This document shows positions 1 to 8,848 of a stretch of 64,000 bases of DNA, one piece after another (position 1 is the stretch's first letter; every line of letters begins with the position of its first letter). This stretch comes from Asterias rubens (taxonomy: Eukaryota; Echinodermata; Asteroidea; Forcipulatida; Asteriidae): NCBI RefSeq assembly GCF_902459465.1, contig NC_047065.1, positions 16,841,634 to 16,905,633 of the forward strand. Direction: 5' to 3'. Position numbers and translations under genes: made by a program. The notes beneath the pieces were generated by a model, which did no database searches, was not told where the DNA came from, and saw only the letters and a program-made list of their open reading frames with translations.

Positions 1-35
1 AGCAAAAAACCACAAAAATTGCCATTTGCGCGCCG

Positions 36-790
36 TTTTAACTGTTGCTATGGGCAGCGCGCGCGTACAATGCAAGCGTGCGTACAGTACAGTGGCTGCG
101 CGCTCCCATAGCCTCATTTTGGGTAAGAATTATGACGTCATTCATAAATATTAAGAGAGGCGTATATTATGGGACGGGATCATGGAGAACGGAGGCAGGC
201 TTTAGAGCACGTGGGACGGGGACCGGGAAGGGGAAGGGGCGGGGAAAGGGCACATTTTATTTAACTGTTGCTATGGGACGGGATCATGGAGAACGGAGTC
301 AGACATAAGAGCACGTGGGACGGGGAGAGGAAGTAGGGGAACGGGGTAATGGCACCTTTTATTAATCTGGGACGAGGAGAGGATCAGAAGGGGCAGGGGG
401 ACGGGGGAGCGGCCCCTTTTATTTAACTGTTGCTATGGGACGGGATCATGGAGAACGGAGTCAGACATTAGAGCACATGGGTCGGGGAGAGAGAAGGGGA
501 AGGGGGACGGGGAAACGGCACCTTACATTTAACTATTGCTATGGGACGGGATCATGGAGAATCATCTTCTTTCATTAGTAGAGCACGTGGGACGGGGAGA
601 GGCAGCGGGACGGGGGAACGACACCTTTATAGCACGTGGGACGGGGAGAGGGAGGGGCAGTGGGACGGAGGAACGGCACCTTTTATTAAACTTTTGCTAC
701 GGGACGGGATCATGGAGCGGGCTTTAGAGCACGTGGGACAGGGAGAGACAGGGGACGGGGGAACGGCACCTTTAACGCAGCTCCATTTTT
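36..790. repeat. GC-rich diverged minisatellite
   Basis: Diverged tandem units of about 105-160 bp share a segment reading GCTATGGGACGGGATCATGG, then a GAGCACGTGGGACGG block and a CGGCACCTTTTATT block (best seen near 265, 430, 537 and 695). All frames show only low-complexity Gly/Arg translations, so the open frames here are not genes. The array lies inside the sequence that ends in the Helitron-like terminus at 1367 and is probably an internal minisatellite of that element. Confidence 0.7.
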
Positions 791-1330
791 TCAGGACACA
801 TGCATCCGTCCTCAAGCAAACTGAATAGAACACGCCTTACATTAAAGTTTACACATGGGGACATTCATTTTTATTTTAAAACTCGCGACAGCTACACCTC
901 TTTTGTTACCCCTTCCCCCCTCCACAAACACACGACCTTTTTGGGTAGTAAAACATGCCTTAAACGTTTATGCATTTTGGACATTCATTGCACATGACAA
1001 ATTGTTTTTAAGCTTTGGTTAACAAAATTAATTCGACTGACAAATAACGCAAAACGGGAAAAACAGGACGATAAAATAATGATCAGGACGCAGGACGAAA
1101 ACAAAATTACGTGGCTGGGGAAATAATACGGGACAGGAAAACAGAAAAGGGACTACTAAATGATACGGGACAGGAACAAAAATAAACTGAACGGGAAAAA
1201 ATAAACGAAACAGAGTACAACCAAGGACAGGGTAATTGGTATTGTGACGTCACTCTTTGCTTAGCAACAAAGATTGATACAAAGTTAAGATCAATCTTAG
1301 TGCTTTGTGAATTTGAAACAGCGCGGAAAC

Positions 1331-1367
1331 CTAGCGGGACCCGCGCGTAGCGCGGGTTTCCCGCTAG
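1331..1367 (+). mobile_element. Helitron-like 3' terminus
   Basis: A GC-rich hairpin at 1340-1356 (CCCGCGCGTAGCGCGGG, arms CCCGCGC/GCGCGGG) is followed seven bases later by CTAG at 1364-1367 and then T. A short GC hairpin a few bases before a terminal CTRR, inserted before T, is the known signature of Helitron 3' ends. No Rep/helicase coding is visible in 1-1330, so this would be a non-autonomous copy whose 5' end lies at or before the window start. Confidence 0.6.
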
Positions 1368-1806
1368 TCTATACAAAACAAGCTTTCAGTGCGCTTAATA
1401 CATTATAATGTGCTCATAAGGCTTGTACTGCTTAGCGTAGAGCTTGATCATGAGTGCAGTCGAGGAAAGTCGCCTATGGTAAGGGAATGGCTTTAAGACG
1501 ACTTTGTGTACACACGTCTGTGGCTATAATTGAACTGGGTTTTTTGCAGACCCGTTTGCTTCTGTACTTTAGTAAGACGAAAAGTGAACCGAATCAATAA
1601 CTAGTATTACTGTGGAGTCATGTATCATTCGGCAAAACCTTCATTACTATTTTTAGACCTTATACCATTTTGAGCAAGGACAATGATACAGACCAGCCTT
1701 GATTGCCTCATCAGAGACATGGAGCGTAACCTGTCTAACTATTAATAGGCTTAACAAAAAAATTCCCACCACGTCTATTTTGTCTAAACAAGTTCCACTC
1801 CGTTGC
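1368..1806. other. intergenic, no gene seen
   Basis: No convincing exon, RNA gene or repeat was recognised between the Helitron-like end and the MITE fragment upstream of the first lectin. Confidence 0.5.
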
Positions 1807-1931
1807 ATTAAAGGCACTGGATATTATTGGTTATTGTCAAAGACCAGTCTTCTTACGGTCTCCCACTTATTAGTGTATCTCACTCAACATATTATGCATA
1901 TAATAACCAACCTGTGTAAATTTGAGCTTTC
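1807..1931. mobile_element. MITE family A, fragment
   Basis: Begins TTAAAGGCACTGGATATTAT and carries the one-arm sequence of the roughly 370-390 bp inverted-repeat element found whole at 38809-39195, 41229-41617 and 48314-48678. Only the first third is present. It sits just upstream of the point (about 1960) where homology to the upstream region of the lectin at 30273 begins, so the first lectin has lost the distal promoter region kept by that copy. Confidence 0.6.
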
Positions 1932-2118
1932 ATTATTAACGGTGTCAGCAAACGCAAACTCGAGCGGAAGTAATTGCAATTAGTGCGCTCGTCGTCAATT
2001 ATTACCGATGTGGACTATACGAGTTGACAGCAGATGCCATTTTGGACTATCTGTGTAATTTCAACTGAGACTTCACGGACCCTCACTCCTTTGCCGTCAT
2101 AAAATCGAACCAGTACTT

Positions 2119-2685
2119 TTGCTGAATTCCAGAATGAATGTTATTCAAGTTTTGAGTTTTCTTCTGGGTCTCGGTTGTGAAAGTATACTGGCAGATATCT
2201 GCCAGCAAAAGAACTGCCAGCATGGAAACTGCCCTCCCGATTGGCGCAAAGACGAAGAGTCATGTTACTTCATAACGGAGAAGATGACTTGGAACAACGC
2301 AAAGAGTCTTTGTTCCGAGTATGGAGCCACGCTTGGTATCCCAAACTCACAATCGGAACAGGAGTTTATTTGGGAATTCTTTCTGCAAAATATTCAGGAT
2401 ACCCCAACTCCGGATCTCTGGATTGGATTTATCAACACGAAGGGAAATTGGGATGATGCACGTCGTAGTGATGCGAGCGGGTCCTATGAAAACTGGGCGG
2501 CAGGACAACCGGATGGCTTTGCTTACTACGTTTGCCCTGCAATGTGGGCTGTACATGACGGCAAGTGGGATGATCAATATTGCTTTAACGACCTAAACGC
2601 AGTCTGTGAGCTCCCCGTACCTGTCACCAACACCCCGTTATTCTGCCTGTACACCGGTGATGATGGTCGCCTTAATTCTCAGTAA
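2119..2685 (+). CDS. secreted C-type lectin (copy 1)
   Basis: Intronless 188-codon frame encoding a small secreted lectin. A hydrophobic signal peptide (residues about 6-26, ending near SILA) is followed by a short Cys-rich lead and one C-type lectin domain from CPPDW to VCELP. The domain has the usual long-form cysteines, the WIGF core, a QPD motif (GQPDG, typical of galactose-type Ca2+ lectins) and WDDQYC in place of the canonical WND. Two in-frame starts exist, 2119 and 2134; the second matches the N-terminus of the 30273 copy and is the likelier start. The C-terminal tail after the domain (VTNTPLFCLYTGDDG) is shared by all intact copies. Sugar specificity is inferred from the QPD motif only; a role in immunity or adhesion is typical of such echinoderm lectins but not shown here. 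Confidence 0.85.
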   Translation: MLNSRMNVIQVLSFLLGLGCESILADICQQKNCQHGNCPPDWRKDEESCYFITEKMTWNNAKSLCSEYGATLGIPNSQSEQEFIWEFFLQNIQDTPTPDLWIGFINTKGNWDDARRSDASGSYENWAAGQPDGFAYYVCPAMWAVHDGKWDDQYCFNDLNAVCELPVPVTNTPLFCLYTGDDGRLNSQ

Positions 2686-2924
2686 GTTAGTGTCTCGAGT
2701 CATGCAGGAAGGCTGCTCAAAATCACACCCTGACATTGATCATCCATGTCTGCTGGAGGGAATGTGGTGTGCCAGCTCAAACACAACCCGTTATGATGCG
2801 GCTACTAAAGGAGACATCAAGGAAGAGGAGAAATGCCACTTTTTGTCCCACATTTCATTGAACAGAAAAACAGAATGACGCGTCCCTTGACTTCAAGTGA
2901 CTCTCTGTTGTGTGGATGTTCGAG

Positions 2925-3006
2925 GATTGTGAATGCATGTCTCGATGTATTGTGACTACTTGTCTCGATGTATCGTGAATGCATGTCTCGATGTATCATG
3001 ACTGCC

Positions 3007-3059
<53 letters not shown>

Positions 3060-3060
3060 T

Positions 3061-3091
<31 letters not shown>

Positions 3092-3144
3092 CGGTGTATC
3101 GTGAATGCATGTCTCGATATATCGTGAATGCATGTCTCGATGTA
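2925..3144 (+). repeat. lectin 3' repeat array: 23-bp minisatellite and (CTGT)n
   Basis: Downstream of the lectin stop lie units containing GCATGTCTCGATGTATCGTG (23-bp period) interrupted by a (CTGT)n microsatellite at about 3006-3090. The same array follows the lectin at 30273 and, inverted, the lectin at 37308. It ends abruptly at TA (3143-3144), where the large transposon begins. Confidence 0.85.
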
Positions 3145-3345
3145 CACAGTTAAAACGCTGTTTAAAATATGGTTGTTTAGAATAACATTGTTTAAACCAT
3201 TAAACAACGTTGTTCAACTGCACGCCATTATGGTTAAACAACCGCTGTTTAAAACGCAACTGAATCCAATAGAAAATAAGTTAAACAACTTTGTTTAATC
3301 TGACGTCATAGGGCACGTGCCTGTCGTTGTTTAAACAACGTTGTT
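3145..3345. repeat. left subterminal palindromic repeats of the transposon
   Basis: Repeated GTTTAAA/TTTAAAC and AACAAC motifs in both orientations, including a perfect 14-bp palindrome GTTGTTTAAACAAC at 3326-3339. The same motif family fills the right subterminal region (28440-28702) and the 33-bp minisatellite next to it. Dense motifs near both ends are typical transposase-binding zones of CACTA-like elements; that role is inferred here. Confidence 0.6.
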
Positions 3346-3434
3346 TAAATTGACGTAATATATAAGGCGGCAAGCGCGTCCTGACGTCACGCGATTTTCC
3401 CGCCGACGCTACAACTTTTAATACTCTTGATAGA
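3301..3434 (+). promoter_or_regulatory. promoter of the SAM-transposase/SAMD3-like unit
   Basis: A TATA-like box TATATAA at 3359-3365 lies 70 bp before the ATG at 3435. Two perfect CRE/ATF palindromes TGACGTCA occur at 3301-3308 and 3382-3389, with a half-site TGACGTAA at 3351. Transcription probably starts near 3390. The matching segment of the second copy falls in the assembly gap. Confidence 0.5.
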
Positions 3435-6400
3435 ATGGCGGACGACGTGGTGCGGGGTGTCTTACAGTCCTGGGGATTTCCAGGTTTAATTGACACATTT
3501 AGAGGTAAGTTTTTAAAGTTTGGATGTGATAAAGTTACAGCGATAATTAAAAAGAAGTTGTTGAAAATAGACCGGCAGAAATAGTTAGGCCTACGTAGGC
3601 TAACAACACGTATAGGCCCTGTTGTGAACTTAATCGTTAACGTTTTAGTCATCAGGCTTTTTTTTTTGCCAGACGGAAACCTCCCGGCCTCGGGCGAAAC
3701 TGTCATAATCATTCTCGCCTACAAAATTACTGCATCTCAGGCACTAACTTATATAAAGTAGGCTACGTGTAGGTACCTCCGTGGTTGTAATTTTTTGGCA
3801 TATTTTAATAATTAAAATTATTATAGGGCCTAACTAAAAATAAAATAACTTTGCGCGGTCACTAACTTAATGTTCAAAGGTCATGAAGTTATTCCCCGGG
3901 GCCGGCTATAGGCCTACAGCTACATCACCCGCGTCGCGTCCGGCCGTACATTGACTATGCTTCAAGACCAGGGAACAGATTTCTTTCGCAAATTTCCCGT
4001 GCATGTTTCGCATGATTTTAGTGATACTTCTCACCCAACACCAAGTTAACTGAAAGATTATTCCTTTAGCATTCAGAGTTATTTGGGTATGGAGTAATTC
4101 AACCTAGAAAAACCCCGAAATATTGATGAAAATCAGACACTGTTTTCTCGAACTTCGATAAACATTCCACTGGATAAAACATGGCCGAGTGGCAACGATC
4201 GTCGTAGCTTGGCTCCGATCCAATGCAGTCATCTAACGTACGTGTATACGTCACGATGTATATTTAGATAGATGAGGTCACTGGCTTCAAAAAAGTCTCT
4301 CTTGGTGGCGCTTTTGCGATGTGCTTGGGGCGACCATCGCGGATTCAAAAGGGGCGACTTTTATCTTAGGAATTTATTTCCAAACATTTTTTGATAATTA
4401 TGACAAAAACATGGCTCAGAAATCGTCTGTTTTTACACCTTTGTTAATCTTTTGACGAAAAGGTAAGACCATAGCAAGTTTAATCAAGATTTAGGCAACC
4501 TAAAACTACAGAAAAAAAAAAAAAAAAAAAAAAATAATGTTAAATGTTAAATATTTTTGGGGGTTATGATTATGTTGGGTGTCAATTTACACAAAATGAG
4601 ACTTTACTCAATATTCCTCATTTCGTCGGAGCGGGTTGCAAACAGTGAGTCACATCACATACGCGTATATTCAAAGCACTTTTTGAGAACCCATGCATGT
4701 ATTACCGGCAAGCTACGGTACATGAAGCTGGTGTAGGTTATACATGGTTTTGATTTTTCATGCCATATTTCACAACCGATATTACTGAAAGATTTGAACA
4801 AGCTGTTTTAGAACCTGTGTATTTACTTACAACTTACAGTATATGAAACTGGTGTAGACTACATGTACACGTACACGTACACGTATTTGATTTTTCATGC
4901 CATTTTTCAGCTGATAACTTTGAAAAAAAATAGAAAAAACTTTTTGAGAACCCTTGTTTTATTTTACGGTACATGAAGAAGCTAGGGTATGGTACATGTT
5001 TTGATTTTTCATGCTATTTTTCAAAGTTAATTTGGTAGATTAGAACAACCTCTTTGTAGAACCCTTTACATACATGTAATAATAATAATGATAATAATAC
5101 TGGGTTCTTACATAGCGCATTACGCTTATTGCTTTTTTTTTTACAGCATGTTATACTTTGTGCAGCTAGTTTATTTATTCAGAGCTTTTGATATTCTTTT
5201 CAGATAATTATATTGGTGGAGACAGTTTTGGACTACTGGATGCAGAAACAATTAAGGAGCTTATCCCCCAAATTGGGATTAGGCTTCGGTTTACTGAGTC
5301 TTACAAGACGTACCAGAAGAGAAACAAAGACAACACCAGTGGTAATGACAAGTCCACTAATGACGATCACACTGATGGTAAAGACCAAGCAGCTGCAGAT
5401 TCTGATTCAGTGAGTTTGACATGCTTCAAGTGTTACAAGTCAGTCAATGGATTACAAGCCCTATTTCAACATCACAGATATATTCACAACATTCACTCAA
5501 ATTCCTCAACAAATATAATATGCCCTGTCTGCCATTTGTCATATGGGTTGTATAAAACATATAAGAGACATGTACTGCTTCATCATCAAAGAGCTCAGGT
5601 TGAGAATGGTGAAGCTGCTGATGCTTTCGTTTATGAGCCCGACTTTGATGCTGCTGATTATGATGTGCAGGAGGGAGTTAATTCAGAAGGCAACATATCT
5701 GATAACGACTCTGACGAGGGCGATAATGGTGAAAAATTTGATGATGTTAAGTACTGTTTGGTAGCCTTCATATCAAGTATGAAGAAAAAAGGTGTTCCTA
5801 CATCCAGCATTGAATTTATGACCAGAAACATGGAAGACCTAATGACCAAGGGTGTTTGTCATGCACAGAAGACGATATGTACCCTTCATGAAAAATACAA
5901 TAATGGTAGCCTTGATGATTATTCATTTGAGGAGGCATTTCAAGGGTGTACAGTGATCAGCAAGCCATTTGATGAATTGAATTCAGAGTACAAACAAATT
6001 CAGTATCTTATGAGAAACGGATATCTCGTATTACCAGTAGAACAAATTTTGGGGTATATCTACAAACCACAGCTGACTAAAACTGGACGAATGCAGCAGG
6101 TTAGACAACAAGAATCATTCCAGTGTGTTCCTTTCAAAAAATTGTGTCAGACTTATCTCCAACAGCCAGGAATGATGAAAGCGATTTTGTCTCATGAAAA
6201 AGAGGGAAGTGAAAGTGTTCTTGAGTCCTACAGAGATGGAGAATTTTTCAAGAAGGAATTTGCTGAGGAAAACGAGAACATTTTCCCAGTTGTTTTGTAT
6301 TGTGATGATTTCGAACCAGCAAACCCCCTAGGTTCAAGAAGAGGACAGCATAAATTGTGTGCATTTTATATTCAGTTCCTCAATATTCCAAGGAAGCTTC

Positions 6401-7905
6401 AGAGTAGTCTTGACAATATCTTGCTTGCTGCCCTGGCAAAATCTAAACTAGTCAGCAAATATGGCATTGACTCCATTCTTAAGGTTTTGGTCAATGACTT
6501 GCAAGAAATGTATACTGATGGTATTCATGTTAACAGTCCTGGTGAATATCAAGGTCTTGTAAAGCCAAAGCTGTTTCAGATTTGTGGAGACAATCTTGGT
6601 CTCCATCTTGTCATGGGCTTCTCTTGTGGGTTCACTGCAAACTATCCTTGCAGGAGGTGTAAAGCCCCCAGAGGAACATGCCAGGAGCAAGAGGAAGAAC
6701 AACGGAATCTTCTGAGAAATCGGGAAAACTTTGAAGAAGACATTGAGACAAATAACCTTGCAGAGACAGGCGTTTCAAGAAATGGAATCCTGAATGAACT
6801 TCCCTACTACCATGTGACTGATAACTATGTCCTTGATATCATGCATGACTTCCTAGAGGGAATGGTACCACTCGAAGTTAAGCTAGTTATCCAGTACCTA
6901 ATCGACGATGGAAAATTCACATTGGAGGAACTCAATAGCAGAATTACAGCATTTAGCTATGGTTTTGTTGACAAGCAGAATCGGCCATGTCAGATAACAG
7001 CAGCAACATTAGCCAAACCTAAATCCAGTAGCAGACAAACTGCTTCACAGATGCAGTGTCTGTTTTTGTATCTACCTCTGTTAATTGGAGATAAGGTGGA
7101 TAGAGATGAGGAGTCAGATGTCTGGGAATTGTTATTAATCCTTCTCGACATTTATAAATTAGTAGTAGCACCTAGCATCAGTATAGAAGCAACCTTCATG
7201 CTCAAGGCCAAAATTGGAGACCATCACAGTTTAGTTAAGGAGACTTTTCCAGAGCTTCAACTCACTCCAAAGCAGCACCATTTACTGCACTATCCTAGAG
7301 CAATTAGAATGTTGGGCCCACTCTCACCCTTTTCCGCAATGAGATTTGAGGGAAAGCACAAGCCTCTCAAAACATTCGCAAAAATCTCAGGCAACTACAT
7401 CAACATTGAAAAAACAGTGGCTAAAAAGCATCAGATCGGCCAAAGTCACAATTTTCTACTGAAGGAAGACATAACAATCAGGGGCACAGAAGTATACAGC
7501 CAAGAGTTAGTTCCAGTGTCTAGTCTTCAACATGCGGAAGATGTATGTACTGCACTTGGTTGTCCTCTGGACACAGAAATTGTAGTTGCTGCTGCTGTAG
7601 TAGTGAATGGTTACAGGTTCAGATCAAGCTCTATTGTCGTTACCGACTGGTCTGAAGAGCATCCTGAATTTGGGGAAGTGCAGCATGTAGTTCTTAAAGA
7701 TTCTGCCATCATATTGGTAATAAAACCTTGGACAGTGCAGCACTTTGATCGTCATTTCCATGCTTATGCAGTGAGTGAGACTTCTTATCATCCGATAGTG
7801 AAATCAGTAGGACAGTTGGGGGATGTTAGACCAGTACATGCAGTAAGAAGCTACGACGTGACGGATCCTCATGTTTACATTGCTGTTCGTTTCCAGCTTG
7901 CATAG
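3435..7905 (+). CDS. SAM + C2H2 zinc-finger + DDE-like transposase (copy 1)
   Basis: Two exons: 3435-3504 and 5204-7905, 923 aa. Donor GTAAGT and acceptor TTTTCAG join TTT AGA G|AT AAT in frame. Residues 1 to about 60 form a SAM domain split by the intron (VLQSWGFPGLIDTF / GLLDAETIKELIPQIG). Two zinc-finger-like motifs follow (CFKC at about 97, CPVC at about 130, each with downstream His). Then comes a transposase core of the animal Tnp2/CACTA-like type: YCDDFEPANPLG (D391/D392), ICGDNLGLH (D486), a Cys cluster CRRCKAPRGTC (about 506), IMHDFLEGM (about 570) and MRFEGKHKPLK (E739). The candidate catalytic triad is D391/D392-D486-E739, with the zinc-binding insertion between the second D and E. 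The C-terminus (HFHAY...SYDVTDPHVYI) is intact in this copy. The role, cutting and joining element ends in the nucleus, is inferred. A GTGAGT donor at 5410 offers a second splice form. Confidence 0.8.
3505..5203 (+). other. intron 1 of the SAM unit, with a dispersed repeat
   Basis: Intron between the two SAM-encoding exons. About 4426-4640 is clearly homologous to 45749-45958 in the satellite region (shared GACGAAAAGGTAAGACCATA and TTATGTTGGGTGTCAA), so it contains a dispersed repeat. It also holds a poly-A run near 4511, an alternating ACGTAC tract near 4866 that differs in length from copy 2, and a SINE-tail-like AATAATAATA...TTCTTACATAGCGCATTA stretch near 5080-5130. No exon was seen. Confidence 0.6.
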
Positions 7906-7944
7906 GGTGATATGCAAGGAAGAGTGGGTTCTAGTTGCAGAAGA

Positions 7945-8070
7945 TGGATGTACTGGACTTGTTGTAGCTGCTGCTGTAGAAGTGTTCATGAATGGCTACA
8001 GGTTCAGATCAAGTTCGTTTTATGTTACCACCTGGAAGCATCCTGAATTTGGGGGCAGTAACCGATACTT
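7945..8070 (+). pseudogene. degenerate duplicate of the transposase 3' segment
   Basis: Just after the transposase stop, this stretch repeats the coding segment at about 7580-7680: both contain GCTGCTGCTGTAG, an AATGG-TACAGGTTCAGATCAAG block and CATCCTGAATTTGGGG. In translation VVAAAV..NGYRFRSSS appears in both. It is a diverged partial tandem duplication, about 365 bp downstream of its source, and is most likely untranslated. The second copy of the element carries it too (about 20620-20745). Confidence 0.7.
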
Positions 8071-8199
8071 CCAATCATCTTGTTACATCTACCAAACCAT
8101 GTGTAAGTTGGAAGAATTTTACAGAACTTTCAATGAGCAAATACAGCATTTGGTAAATTCAAGTACATTTTTACGTGTATACATGTAGTATTTACAGAT

Positions 8200-8848
8200 T
8201 GTAACATTCCAACATGCAGACATGTAGCTGTATCAACCCCATCAGTGTAATTCACTCGTTAAAAAATTAAGACAGTTTATCCATTTATTCAAATTTTGAG
8301 GCGGTGTTGCCAAAATTTCAAACAAAAATTTCAAATATAGACATGTTGCTTCGTAGTGCTTGAACTTGAAAGTACGTGTATTCTTCAGGGACATGCACTG
8401 GAATGACATTCTTACTAGTCTGCACTCAAGTTTTTATTTCATGTAATCATGAACATGTATACCTTTCGTTCATACAATTGACACCGTGACCCTAACCACC
8501 ATTTTATAACCACAACCATCAGCACCATGATTATCGCACACACACAGCCATCTACAAAGCCATCAAGGTGTCATCATTAACATACCTTGTAAATTGTGAA
8601 AATCATGGCATGTTAGAAACAATGCACAGTACATGTACAGCATGATTATAACAAACACCATGGGGTCCATAAAAAATGTTTGTTCATAATAGTGGTCGCC
8701 TGTTACAGAGATTGTGCGTTATAAAGAATTTACTATTTGGGAGTGAAAGGGGATGTTCTTTATAGCCAATTATCCCAGTGGTGTTTTTTATAGCGATGTT
8801 TCACCAAAAATCTGCATTGAAGGTAACCATCTTCTTTCCCTTCTTTAG
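8200..8848 (+). other. no exon recognised; presumed intron of the long transcript
   Basis: AT-rich sequence between the duplicated transposase tail and the first downstream SAMD3-like exon. It would be part of the 3.4-kb intron if the donor at 5410 is used. It has ATACATGTA/ACATGTAC motifs but no coding signal. Confidence 0.5.

Noticed and set aside
2925-3144. CRISPR-like array
   Set aside because: Head-to-tail minisatellite without unique spacers, in a eukaryotic genome.
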